33,121 nt of DNA. Source: an uncultured Bacillota bacterium (GTDB taxonomy: Bacteria; Bacillota_I; Bacilli_A; ML615J-28; CAG-313). The position numbers were made by a program, and so were the translations under genes. Below the pieces are notes generated by a model. The model was not told the DNA's origin and made no database searches. It was given only the letters and a program-made list of their open reading frames with translations. The stretch covers positions 1 through 33,121 of the forward strand of contig CAMODB010000001.1 in NCBI GenBank assembly GCA_946611195.1, given 5' to 3'. Position 1 is the stretch's first letter. Every line of letters starts with the position of its first letter. Shown here piece after piece: positions 17,937 to 28,127 of this stretch.

Positions 17937-20228
17937 TTAAGATCTTTTCTTAATTACAAACGCTAATAATGTGGATAAAGATATTAAACTAATGATTAAT
18001 TCACTACTCTTCTTACCACATTTTTTCTTTGGTTGTATTTCAACTTGATCGCTAGGTTGATCAGGGTTATCTGATGGATTTGGATTTGGATCAATCGGTG
18101 TTGGATTATCTTCTTTTTCTTTTTTATATTCAATATTATCAGATAAGATTTCAAATTCATCACCATCATACGCACAACTTAATTTAATGATAATATTTAA
18201 TTCTTTTTGATCCTTAAAATCAATTTTAATGGTTCCTTTTTTAAGATTTAAATCATTTAATTTTTCCCCATTAACATAAACACTCGCATTTTTGACAACT
18301 TTACTTGTATCATTATATTGATAAGAAATAATTAAATTATCTTCATTTTCCGTTTTGATACTAAAATCAACGAATTCTGGTTTATCATAAGACAAAGTCT
18401 TGATTTTTATTCCGCCATCAAGGTCTAATGTTGAAACATGATATGTTCTATTTGTTTCCGGATCAGTTACATCATATGTAAAATAAACATCATATTCTAA
18501 ATCACTAAAGAGATTATCACAGATGATTTCTTCTTTATCACCCATATTGTAACTGAAATCACCAACATAGACAACGACATTACTAATTTCCTGAGCCCTA
18601 TCAACATTTAAATCACGAACGATTTTAACGCTTGATTTACCAATTTCTTTTACTTTTAAGCCATTATCAGTCGGTAAAATGAATTCTAATGTTTTTTGAT
18701 TAATGCTAAGACTAGAAGAAATAATTTTATCTTTTTTAAAGCTTGGAATATTATAATTTACTTCTATTTTATATTCTTCATTATCTAATAAATTAGAAAA
18801 ATTTAATATACCATTATAATCTTTGGTTATTGATTCTTTGTCGTTCGATACTGTAACTTTTATATTTGATAAAGTATCATATAAGGCTTGATTGGTAACC
18901 TTTAATTGAACATCGAAACTGCTTCTTTTAACATTAGATACTTCAATATCAAAACCAGGTCTTCTTTGAACTAAAAGTACCGCATTACCATCGCGGCGTT
19001 CAGAACCATCGGTTTGTTTATTAATTAATTCAAATTCATTATTTTCATTTCTAATGAATAAACATGATGAACCACCACCATCTAATAAACAACCATTTAG
19101 ACAGCCAACACTCTTTAAGATTTCCCCACATTCTAAGTAACTTGCACCGTAAGATGCCATTTCAATACACATAAGAACTGGGGTACCATCTTCTTTAAAA
19201 CCAATTACAGTTCGATTCTTTATCGCATTGACATAATCATTAGGAGAATCGGCATGATCTATAACATTACCGTTTTCTAAAATATGACCATAAGCGCCTA
19301 CGATATTATCGACATTAGCCCAATCACCGCTTGCGACAGGTGTGACTTTAATATAATCGCCTATATTTAATTCTAATTTAGTTTTCGAAACTAAATAAAC
19401 ACTTGCATCTTTATCATTGATGGTTAAAGTTTTGGTGTTTTCTAAAATATTAGTGATTTTTCCTTTTACAAAGACACGGTCTGTTTCTCTATCATATCTT
19501 TGCATTTCATAATTAATGACATAAACGATATATGACGAAAAATCGGGATTTAAATCACCATTATAAACAGCATCTTTATTTTTATCACTGACGTTAGCAT
19601 ATCTTGTATATAAACTGATATTACTAGGAGTAGAGGAATCGACACTATCAACACTGACTAATCTTTGATATTCACCATCTTTTAAAACAAAAACGGCTTC
19701 TTTATCTTCACTAGCAGCAAAGCCATAAATATAAGTGCCATCATTACGAAAGCCCATAGCGCCTTCGCCAAAATCGGCATAACTCTTTAGAAAATCACCT
19801 TCCTGCATAAAGGTTCCACAAGGTTCATGGTTATCATCTATTTCGAAGAAATCACCATTAGTTCCCCCTAAGACTAACCATTCAGGATGATCAATTTCAA
19901 ATTGACGGGCGATATCAGATGGTCTTTTGCCAGCCCACATTTTACTTGTACCAACAGAATAAGCGACAATTCTTAAATCATTTTCTAAGATACTATCATT
20001 TGGTTCAATAAAACTTACGGGATGATTATCAATTTTCGTTTTCACTCCCGCATTATAAGTTGTATAAGTAGCTTGTTTTAAATTAGCTACACCATTTATA
20101 TCACGGCTAGTTGAATCTTTGATTTCTTTAATGGAAGTAAGACCATCTAAATTAGATTTTGCGTTTAAAGGATAAACAAAGCTTATTAATAATAAGACAA
20201 AAATAAATATTATACTAATTTTCTTCAT
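17937..20228 (-). CDS. Secreted phosphodiester glycosidase (NAGPA/DUF2233-type) with repeated beta-domains and C-terminal Cys-containing membrane-anchor signal
   Basis: Signal peptide; LVLGGTNGDFFE, NRTVIGFKEDGTPVLMCIE, GCLLDGGGSSCLFIR, RDGNAVLLVQRRPG motifs; C-terminal PKKKCGKKSSELIISLISLSTLLAFVIKKRS. Confidence 0.85.
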   Translation of the reverse strand: MKKISIIFIFVLLLISFVYPLNAKSNLDGLTSIKEIKDSTSRDINGVANLKQATYTTYNAGVKTKIDNHPVSFIEPNDSILENDLRIVAYSVGTSKMWAGKRPSDIARQFEIDHPEWLVLGGTNGDFFEIDDNHEPCGTFMQEGDFLKSYADFGEGAMGFRNDGTYIYGFAASEDKEAVFVLKDGEYQRLVSVDSVDSSTPSNISLYTRYANVSDKNKDAVYNGDLNPDFSSYIVYVINYEMQRYDRETDRVFVKGKITNILENTKTLTINDKDASVYLVSKTKLELNIGDYIKVTPVASGDWANVDNIVGAYGHILENGNVIDHADSPNDYVNAIKNRTVIGFKEDGTPVLMCIEMASYGASYLECGEILKSVGCLNGCLLDGGGSSCLFIRNENNEFELINKQTDGSERRDGNAVLLVQRRPGFDIEVSNVKRSSFDVQLKVTNQALYDTLSNIKVTVSNDKESITKDYNGILNFSNLLDNEEYKIEVNYNIPSFKKDKIISSSLSINQKTLEFILPTDNGLKVKEIGKSSVKIVRDLNVDRAQEISNVVVYVGDFSYNMGDKEEIICDNLFSDLEYDVYFTYDVTDPETNRTYHVSTLDLDGGIKIKTLSYDKPEFVDFSIKTENEDNLIISYQYNDTSKVVKNASVYVNGEKLNDLNLKKGTIKIDFKDQKELNIIIKLSCAYDGDEFEILSDNIEYKKEKEDNPTPIDPNPNPSDNPDQPSDQVEIQPKKKCGKKSSELIISLISLSTLLAFVIKKRS

Positions 20229-20231
20229 TTT

Positions 20232-22592
20232 CTATTTCCTCTTTCTAAATAAATAAATTATACTACTTAATGAAATCATTAAGTAAAGAATTTCGATACT
20301 CTTTTTACCACATTTTTTCTTTGGTGAATCAACATTCGGATTTTCAGGAACAGTAGGATTATCGGTTGGATTATCTGTAGGATTATCAGTAGGATTATCG
20401 GTACTTGGTTCATTATCTTTTTCTTTTACATAAGTATGAACTAATTCCGTCGTTCTCGGAGTATAAATTTTTTCACTAGTAACACTTCGACCATCGGTAG
20501 TAAGTTTTAAACTAAATTCTACTTTGGATATTGTCGTATCGACATAATCAACTTCGATAACTCCTTTACCACTTTCTTCAAGCTCAATTTCTACTTCATC
20601 ACCAAAATAACAAATATATGCTTTTTTAATTAATTTTTCGACATCATAAATATCATAACCGAAATAAGCTTTCAAACCATCTGAGCCAAGATAAGAAAAA
20701 TCAACAATTAATGGCGCGTGCATTTCATTAGTACGCACTTCAAATTCTAATTCTTTATGATATTCACGATTTGTTTCTTGATCTTTAATGTCATAAAGAA
20801 CTTGGATTTTATTAATTGAAGAAGGATTTAAAGATGAATAAATTAAATTTTCACCTTTATAATCAACTATTGTATCTCCCATCTTAACTTTAATATTGGT
20901 TGGTTCATTATTATGATAAGATTTAATTTTGAAATTAAAGACTACAGCACTACTATTCTTTTCAATTTCTTCTATTTCAAATTTAGGGTAATCAAAATCA
21001 GCAGTCGTAAAACTTAATTTAGTACAACCATTATAAACTGAATCATTATCAAGTTGCATTTTATAAGTTAAGACAGCTTCATAAGTAGTATTTTCTTCTA
21101 AAGAATCAAAGACTAATTCTTCACCATTATATTCTTTAATTTGGTTGTTTACTTCAATTTTAAGATCAGAAACACTCGATAGGAAAGGACTATTATTAGT
21201 TACTAAATCAAGACCAACTTTAAAACGATCGATTGAGGTAACTCTTAAAGAATAACCAGGATCACGAATTACAAATAATAACGCATTTCCGTCACTTCTT
21301 TCTCGCCCATCACTAGCTCCCGCTTCTAATTTGAAATTTTCATTTCTAACTCTGGTAACTAAAGTAGTTGAACCTCCACCATCCATTAACCAACCATCAA
21401 CACAACCAACGCTCTTTAAATATTCAGCTGCTTCATAATATGAACAACCATAATTAGCACTTTTATCATATTCGATAGTCATAAAAACAGTTTTACCATC
21501 TGCTTTTCTACCAACAACTGTTCGATTCTTCTTACAATTGATGTAAGTTTCATCACCAACTATATATGTACTAGCAGCTGGATTAGAATAATCGATATGC
21601 GTTGAATCATAGAAACGACTCTCACCATTTTTTAAGATTTGCGCAAAATATCCAGCCGCATTTACGACATCTTTCCATTCACCGATTAAATGATATTGAC
21701 ATTTTAGATAATCATCTTTTTGATATTTATCTAAGCCATTACCTTTAGTAACTAAATATGCACATTCATCATTCATTTCGGTCATTGTGTAATCATCTTT
21801 AATACTAGTAATAAAACCTTCGACATAAATATCATCATTATTTTCATTACCATCTCGAGAGAAACGATGTTTTGTATAACTGATTTCGATTACTTTATAT
21901 CCAGTTAAATCAACAACACGATTACCAGCATTTTGATTATTATCATCATTAGATATTAAATAAATACCTTCATCATTATTTAAAACATTAATTCCCGTTA
22001 TTTCAACGCTGCTTTCTTTTTTGTTATCTACAATACGGTCAATAAAGGCATTAGATGAATATGTTATATAACCATCTAAAAATTTTCCATCCTCTGTCCA
22101 ACCAAGCATTCCCCCTCCAGGTAAGTCCTCACTCCATTGATATTTTTTATAAACATCACCTTCTTGGACAAAACCACTAAAGGTTTCACAATTTTCACCG
22201 ATATAGAAGAAATCACCATTGATTCCCCCAATAACAAGATAACCAGGATGTTCTCTTTCATATTTCATCGCAATGCTGCTAACACGGCCAGATGAGAAAT
22301 TAGTAGTTGTACCATTTGTATAATTAACAACTTTAACATAATCTTGATTATCATATTCTAGCCATGATACATCATAATTAACAAGTCTTTTTTCATCAAT
22401 TAAACCATCATTATAACTTGATGTATGATATTTATAAAAATTAATGGAACCATCAAAGCTTTTATATTCTGCTTTTTCTTTGGTTTTTATAATCTCGGAA
22501 GAAAAATCATAATCAACTTCTTGAGCTTTAATAATAATTGAAAGATTTAAAAAAATACAAATACTAAAAATTACTAACAATATTTTTTTCAT
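20232..22592 (-). CDS. Secreted phosphodiester glycosidase (NAGPA/DUF2233-type), tandem paralogue of the gene at 17937-20228
   Basis: Signal peptide; LVIGGINGDFFYIG, NRTVVGRKADGKTVFMTIEYD, GWLMDGGGSTTLVTR, RSDGNALLFVIRDPG motifs; C-terminal PKKKCGKKSIEILYLMISLSSIIYLFRKRK. Confidence 0.85.
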   Translation of the reverse strand: MKKILLVIFSICIFLNLSIIIKAQEVDYDFSSEIIKTKEKAEYKSFDGSINFYKYHTSSYNDGLIDEKRLVNYDVSWLEYDNQDYVKVVNYTNGTTTNFSSGRVSSIAMKYEREHPGYLVIGGINGDFFYIGENCETFSGFVQEGDVYKKYQWSEDLPGGGMLGWTEDGKFLDGYITYSSNAFIDRIVDNKKESSVEITGINVLNNDEGIYLISNDDNNQNAGNRVVDLTGYKVIEISYTKHRFSRDGNENNDDIYVEGFITSIKDDYTMTEMNDECAYLVTKGNGLDKYQKDDYLKCQYHLIGEWKDVVNAAGYFAQILKNGESRFYDSTHIDYSNPAASTYIVGDETYINCKKNRTVVGRKADGKTVFMTIEYDKSANYGCSYYEAAEYLKSVGCVDGWLMDGGGSTTLVTRVRNENFKLEAGASDGRERSDGNALLFVIRDPGYSLRVTSIDRFKVGLDLVTNNSPFLSSVSDLKIEVNNQIKEYNGEELVFDSLEENTTYEAVLTYKMQLDNDSVYNGCTKLSFTTADFDYPKFEIEEIEKNSSAVVFNFKIKSYHNNEPTNIKVKMGDTIVDYKGENLIYSSLNPSSINKIQVLYDIKDQETNREYHKELEFEVRTNEMHAPLIVDFSYLGSDGLKAYFGYDIYDVEKLIKKAYICYFGDEVEIELEESGKGVIEVDYVDTTISKVEFSLKLTTDGRSVTSEKIYTPRTTELVHTYVKEKDNEPSTDNPTDNPTDNPTDNPTVPENPNVDSPKKKCGKKSIEILYLMISLSSIIYLFRKRK
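20356..20403 (-). repeat. Four 12-bp tandem repeats encoding (TDNP)n linker
   Basis: Units ggattatcggtt / ggattatctgta / ggattatcagta / ggattatcggta. Confidence 0.9.
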
Positions 22593-22603
22593 TAATTACC
22601 TCC

Positions 22604-24187
22604 TTATTTTTTTTCGATAAATCGTTCAATATATTCTTCATAAGTCATCATTCTATCAATGATTTCATTATCTTTAAACGCAATAATACGATTAGCGACG
22701 GTTTGAATAATTTCATGGTCATGCGAAGTAAATAATAAATTGCCTCGATAACGAATCATACCATTATTTAAACTAGTAATCGTTTCGAGATCTAAATGGT
22801 TAGTTGGATCATCAAGTAATATTACATTAGCACCACTTAACATTACTTTAGCTAACATTAATCTTACTTTTTCTCCCCCGGATAAGACTCTAACCATCTT
22901 AAAGGCTTCTTCACCACTAAAGAGCATGCGGCCAAGCCAACCTCTTACAAAAGTATCGGTTTGTTCATCCCCAGAATATTGGCGAATCCAATCACTCATA
23001 TTTAAATCTTTATCAAAATAAGCACTATTATCTTGTGGTAAATAATCTTTGGTAATTGTTACACCCCATTTAATAGTCCCAGAATCAGCAACATCAAGCC
23101 CCATTAAAACATTAAAAAGGGTAGTAGTGATTAAAGTATTATCCGCTAAGAAAGCTATTTTATCATTTTTATTAACCGTAAATGATAAATTTCTAAAATA
23201 TGGTTCTTTAGTTAAATTTTCCACAATTAATATATCATTACCACATTCCCGATTAATTTTAAAATCGACGAAAGGATAACGCCGTGTTGAAGGAGTTATT
23301 TCTTCAATATTTAATTTTTCAAGTAATTTTTTTCGCGATGTTGCTTGACGAGATTTTGATAAATTAGCAGAGAATCTTGCGATAAAATCCTGTAATTCTT
23401 TTCTCTTAGTTTCAATCTTTTTATTTTGGTCTTTCATTTGTTGTAATGCTAATTGACTAGATTGATACCAGAAATCGTAATTTCCCCCGAATAATTTTAT
23501 TTTACCGTAATCTACATCACAAATATAATTACAAACATTATTTAAAAAATATCGGTCATGACTTACAATAATAACTAAATTAGTAAAATCTTCTAAGAAT
23601 TTTTCTAACCATTCACAGGAAGCAATATCTAGATTATTAGTCGGTTCATCAAGGATTAAGATATCAGGATTACCAAATAAAGCTTGGATAAGTAAAATCT
23701 TAACTTTGATTTTTGCATCTAAATCTTTCATATACATGTAATGATATTCTTCACCAACATCAAGACCATTGAGTAGAGTTGCGATATCGCTTTCCGCATT
23801 CCAACCATCTAGGTCCGCAAATTCCATTTCTAGATCACATAGATGATTATTTTCTTCATCCGTTAGATTACTTTTTTGGTATAAAGCTTCTTTTTCAGTC
23901 TTTATTTGATAAAGTCTTTCATGACCCATCATAACGGTATCCATTACCGTATAATCGTCATAAGCATTTTGATTTTGTTTTAAGACACTAATTCTTTCAC
24001 CTTTATCAGTAATAATTTCGCCAAAGGAAGGTTCTAATTCTTTCGATAAAAGTTTAAGGAAGGTTGATTTACCAGCTCCATTAGCTCCTATAATACCATA
24101 ACAATTACCTTTAATAAATTTTAGATTAACTTCTTTAAATAAATATTTGCCGTCAAATTGCATCGCGACATTATTTACAGTTATCAT
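22604..24187 (-). CDS. ABC-F family ATPase (YkpA/YbiT-like)
   Basis: Two ATP-binding domains: GANGAGKSTFLKLL and LSGGEKVRLMLAKVMLSGANVILLDDPTNHLDLE; ABC-F DEPTNNLDI. Confidence 0.93.
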   Translation of the reverse strand: MITVNNVAMQFDGKYLFKEVNLKFIKGNCYGIIGANGAGKSTFLKLLSKELEPSFGEIITDKGERISVLKQNQNAYDDYTVMDTVMMGHERLYQIKTEKEALYQKSNLTDEENNHLCDLEMEFADLDGWNAESDIATLLNGLDVGEEYHYMYMKDLDAKIKVKILLIQALFGNPDILILDEPTNNLDIASCEWLEKFLEDFTNLVIIVSHDRYFLNNVCNYICDVDYGKIKLFGGNYDFWYQSSQLALQQMKDQNKKIETKRKELQDFIARFSANLSKSRQATSRKKLLEKLNIEEITPSTRRYPFVDFKINRECGNDILIVENLTKEPYFRNLSFTVNKNDKIAFLADNTLITTTLFNVLMGLDVADSGTIKWGVTITKDYLPQDNSAYFDKDLNMSDWIRQYSGDEQTDTFVRGWLGRMLFSGEEAFKMVRVLSGGEKVRLMLAKVMLSGANVILLDDPTNHLDLETITSLNNGMIRYRGNLLFTSHDHEIIQTVANRIIAFKDNEIIDRMMTYEEYIERFIEKK

Positions 24188-24612
24188 TTCTTTACCTGAA
24201 CTTTCCTTGAAAAATATTCTTTTACCGCATCAATAATTTGTAAATCGGCAGCACAATAATCAAGTTCATAAAGACGATTTATTTTCATAAAATGCCCTTC
24301 CGAATGTTCTTTTCTTTCTAACATTCCGTGTTCTACTGTACAAACATAAGCATAAAGATTGATATGGAAATTATCTTCACCAAGATCTGTATAATCATAA
24401 CTAAATTCACCTAAGAATGCATCGATAATAATAGAAGTATTTAATTCTTCCATTATTTCTCTTTTAAGAGCTTCTTCTTTGTCTTCTCCTTCTTCAATCT
24501 TACCGCCAGGAAATTCCCATTTATTTTTTAGAATACCATTTTTATTTCTTTTACAAAAATAAACTAAATTTCCGGCACAAATTACGGCACAAACAACGTC
24601 AATACTTTTCAT
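24184..24612 (-). CDS. NUDIX hydrolase (MutT / CTP pyrophosphohydrolase-like)
   Basis: Nudix box GGKIEEGEDKEEALKREIMEELN (GX5EX7REUXEEXGU-like). Confidence 0.93.
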   Translation of the reverse strand: MKSIDVVCAVICAGNLVYFCKRNKNGILKNKWEFPGGKIEEGEDKEEALKREIMEELNTSIIIDAFLGEFSYDYTDLGEDNFHINLYAYVCTVEHGMLERKEHSEGHFMKINRLYELDYCAADLQIIDAVKEYFSRKVQVKK

Positions 24613-26981
24613 ATTTTAAACTCCTTTTCTCCAATCTCGCTTTCTATATTATTAATATCTATTTCATCTTCTAAATCATTGATTTCTATTTCATCTCTAT
24701 TACTACTTGAATCTTCTTGATATTTTTGATCTAATTCTTTTAATTTTTCATCAATAGATAATTGATTATCTAATTCTAAGATTTTTTCTTTTAAAATCGT
24801 TTGTCTTTCTCTTTCGATGTTTTTAATACCATGACTTAAACTATTAGGATCACCAATTAAAATGAGGGTAGATTTTGCTCTAGTAACAGCCGTATAAATT
24901 AATTTACGTTTTAACATAGCATAATATTGAAAAGTTAAAGGAAGAATGACAACATCAAATTCGGAACCTTGAGCCTTATGAATACTAACCGCATAGGCAA
25001 GATTTAAATCATCTAATTCATCTTTTTCATATTCGACAATTAAAGTATCAAAAGTGACCGCTAAAGATTTAAAATTATTACCTTCATAATTAATAGAACT
25101 AATATAACCGATATCACCATTCATGACTTTCTTTTCTACGCGATTTATTAATTGTATTACTTTATCCCCAACTCGGTAATGATTAGCACCATAAATTACT
25201 TCTTTATCCTTTTCTCCTTTCGGATTAATTCTTTCTTGAAGTAATTTATTAATATTATCGATACCACAATTACCACGATATTGCGGGATAAGAATTTGGA
25301 TATCCGCAATTGTCTTACCTTTTTGTAAAGCTTTATATGCTAAATCGGTGGTAAGTTTAGGGAGATTTTCATTATCTGTGACAATAAAATTACGATCTTT
25401 TTGTTTTTCTAATATATCAGTAGGTAGATATCCTTCATTGATATTATGAGCTAAATTAATGATTGTGCTATCATTAGCTTGACGATGAATAGTATTTAAA
25501 TAAATTGTTTCAATTAATTTAGAATTGATTAAATCATTTAAGACTTGACCAGGACCAACGGATGGTAATTGATCAACGTCACCGACAATAATAAAACGAG
25601 CATTATCAGAAGATGATGTAAATAAATGATAAGCTAAATCCGTATCCATCATACTAGCTTCATCAACGATTATTAATCTAGATGTTGTTTTATTATATTT
25701 ACTATATTCAAAATGACCTTCCCCATCATAACCTAAATAACGGTGGATTGTGCTAGTTTCTAGATTTGTCGTTTCATTAAGTCTTTTAGCAGCTCTCCCC
25801 GTTGGTGCAAGTAACGCAATCGAGGATATTAATTTTTCATTATCATTATTTAGATAAATATACATCTTTATTACCGCATGAACAATGGTAGTTTTACCAG
25901 TTCCTGGTCCACCTGTTATAATAACTAATGGAGTGGTGAAAGCTTTAAGAATGGCTTCTTTTTGTTCTTTACTAAAAGGAAAAGCATTTTCTTCTTCCAC
26001 TCTTTTAAAAGCTTCTTCGATTTGATCATTTTTATATTTTTTAATTTTTTTATTATTTATTCTTTCTTTAATATCCAGTGCTAATTCAATTTCTTCTTGA
26101 TAAGAATAATAATCAAAGATTCGCTTTAAAGAATCAATGATGATTTTTTTATCATCGACTAAAGAATTTAAATATTCGTTATAAGTATCTAAATTAAGTT
26201 CATCGTTTATTATTTCTTTTGTTCTATAATATAATTCATCTTTATCAATGTAACTATTACCACTACGATATAAATATTCTTTTAAACTGTAATTGATTAA
26301 AGCTTTAATTCGGTATGGATTATTTAAAGAAAAGCCTAAAGAAAGAGCTAAATTATCCGCTTTTGCGAAACCAAATCTTTCAATTCGATCGATTAAACAA
26401 TAAGGATTATTTGATATTGTTTCAATTAAAGATGATGAATCAAAATGATTGATGATTTTTTTTGCTGTAGTAACACTGATGCCATGATTAAGTAAGAAAA
26501 TAAAATTCTTTTGATTATCATAATCATCAACTATGGTTTGATAAATCCGATCTTTTTCTTCATTAGTTAATTTAAGATCATCCAATACTTTTTTGTCATT
26601 GCGAATTTTTTCAATAGCTTTTTCACCAAGAGTATTGACAATTAAAGCGGCTTTAGTAGGACCGATTCCTTTAAATAAATCACTCATAAAGAAAAAGATT
26701 AATTGGGTTTTATTATCAATTTGTTTTCTTTCAAAATTCTTTATTTTAAATTGAAAACCATATTTTTTATCAATAACAAAATCTCCATCTAAAATAAATT
26801 CTTCTTCTTCAATCGGCTTACGATCAAAAAAACCAACGACTATGATATTAGAATCTAAATGATGATATTCCGTAGGTATTTTTTTCCGTTCTTGATAATT
26901 TAAATAGAAAGAGGCAATTGTATAGCCGTTTTCTTCATTATAATACCGAACGCGTTCAATTGACCCTTCTAATTTTGACAT
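24609..26981 (-). CDS. recD2: RecD2-type ATP-dependent 5'-3' DNA helicase
   Basis: N-terminal OB-like domain (YYNEENGYTIASF), ITGGPGTGKTTIVHAVI Walker A, VDEASMMDTDL, VGDVDQLPSVGPGQVL, YAVSIHKAQGSEFDVVILPL. Confidence 0.95.
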   Translation of the reverse strand: MSKLEGSIERVRYYNEENGYTIASFYLNYQERKKIPTEYHHLDSNIIVVGFFDRKPIEEEEFILDGDFVIDKKYGFQFKIKNFERKQIDNKTQLIFFFMSDLFKGIGPTKAALIVNTLGEKAIEKIRNDKKVLDDLKLTNEEKDRIYQTIVDDYDNQKNFIFLLNHGISVTTAKKIINHFDSSSLIETISNNPYCLIDRIERFGFAKADNLALSLGFSLNNPYRIKALINYSLKEYLYRSGNSYIDKDELYYRTKEIINDELNLDTYNEYLNSLVDDKKIIIDSLKRIFDYYSYQEEIELALDIKERINNKKIKKYKNDQIEEAFKRVEEENAFPFSKEQKEAILKAFTTPLVIITGGPGTGKTTIVHAVIKMYIYLNNDNEKLISSIALLAPTGRAAKRLNETTNLETSTIHRYLGYDGEGHFEYSKYNKTTSRLIIVDEASMMDTDLAYHLFTSSSDNARFIIVGDVDQLPSVGPGQVLNDLINSKLIETIYLNTIHRQANDSTIINLAHNINEGYLPTDILEKQKDRNFIVTDNENLPKLTTDLAYKALQKGKTIADIQILIPQYRGNCGIDNINKLLQERINPKGEKDKEVIYGANHYRVGDKVIQLINRVEKKVMNGDIGYISSINYEGNNFKSLAVTFDTLIVEYEKDELDDLNLAYAVSIHKAQGSEFDVVILPLTFQYYAMLKRKLIYTAVTRAKSTLILIGDPNSLSHGIKNIERERQTILKEKILELDNQLSIDEKLKELDQKYQEDSSSNRDEIEINDLEDEIDINNIESEIGEKEFKI

Positions 26982-26991
26982 CCGTCACTCC

Positions 26992-28122
26992 TTAATAATT
27001 TCTCTTTATATCATTCATATATACTTCGTCAATGGTGCCTCCACCTAAACAATATTCATGATCATAGAAGACACATGCTTGTCCTGGTGTGATAGCTTTT
27101 TGAGGTTCCATTGTCTTTACTTCAACAGTTATATCATCTAACCATTTAACTGTAATATCGACATCTTTTTGGCGATAACGGAATTTTGCGGTTAAATGTG
27201 TACCATCTTTAAATTTTTCATTGATGATATTAACGCCTCTAACAATTACGCGATTAGCATATAATAATTCTGCTTGTGAGCCCTGAGCAACAATTAATTG
27301 ATTAAGGCTAGCATTTTTACCACAAACAAACCAAGCATCACCTTCTCCACCAATTCCAAGGCCGTGCCTTTGACCAATAGTATAATACATAACACCATCA
27401 TGGTGACCAACAACTTTACCATTAGTATCAACGATATCACCTGGTTTAGCGGGAAGATAATTTTCTAAGAATTCTTTAAAGTTTCTTTCCCCAATAAAAC
27501 AGACACCAGTGGAATCTTTTTTAGTCGCAACCTTTAAACCATAAGAGGCACAAAGGGCACGAACAGATGGTTTTAGCATATCTCCAATAGGAAATAATGC
27601 TTTAGCTATTTGAGCCGATGTTAGCTGACATAAGAAGTAGGATTGGTCTTTATTTTCATCTACACCTCTTAATAAATAATGCTTCCCATCCTCAGTATGA
27701 ATGACTCTTGCGTAATGTCCCATCGCAATATAATCCGCTCCTAAACTAAAAGCGTGATTTAAAAAAGCTTTAAATTTAATCTCTTTGTTACATAAAATAT
27801 CGGGATTGGGCGTCCGATTATGACGATATTCATTCAAGAAATATTCAAAAACATTATCCCAATATTCTTCAATAAAGTCAATACGATGAAGCTTAATACC
27901 CAATTTTTCTGCTACTTCTTTGGCATCTTGATAATCTTTTTCTTGAGGACAAACATCATCATTAATCGTTGGATTACCTTTTAAATCATTATTTAAAGCA
28001 CTATCCCAGTTTCGCATAAACATTGCTTCAACATCGTAGCCAGCTTCTAATAATTTAATACAACTAGCAGCACTATCGACACCACCAGATAAACCGACGA
28101 TTACTTTTGGCTTTTTATTCAT
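26992..28122 (-). CDS. mnmA: tRNA-specific 2-thiouridylase MnmA
   Basis: GLSGGVDSAASCIKLLEAGYDVEAMFMRNWD, DSTGVCFIGERNFKEFLENYLPAKPGDI, GQRHGLGIGG. Start likely ATG at 28122 (RBS GAGGTG), not the in-frame GTG at 28131. Confidence 0.96.
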   Translation of the reverse strand: MNKKPKVIVGLSGGVDSAASCIKLLEAGYDVEAMFMRNWDSALNNDLKGNPTINDDVCPQEKDYQDAKEVAEKLGIKLHRIDFIEEYWDNVFEYFLNEYRHNRTPNPDILCNKEIKFKAFLNHAFSLGADYIAMGHYARVIHTEDGKHYLLRGVDENKDQSYFLCQLTSAQIAKALFPIGDMLKPSVRALCASYGLKVATKKDSTGVCFIGERNFKEFLENYLPAKPGDIVDTNGKVVGHHDGVMYYTIGQRHGLGIGGEGDAWFVCGKNASLNQLIVAQGSQAELLYANRVIVRGVNIINEKFKDGTHLTAKFRYRQKDVDITVKWLDDITVEVKTMEPQKAITPGQACVFYDHEYCLGGGTIDEVYMNDIKRNY

Positions 28123-28127
28123 TATTT

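Noticed and set aside
22076-22261. - strand ORF of 61 aa
   Set aside because: Alternative frame inside the glycosidase gene at 20232-22592.
23049-23279. + strand ORF of 76 aa
   Set aside because: Antisense to the ABC-F gene.
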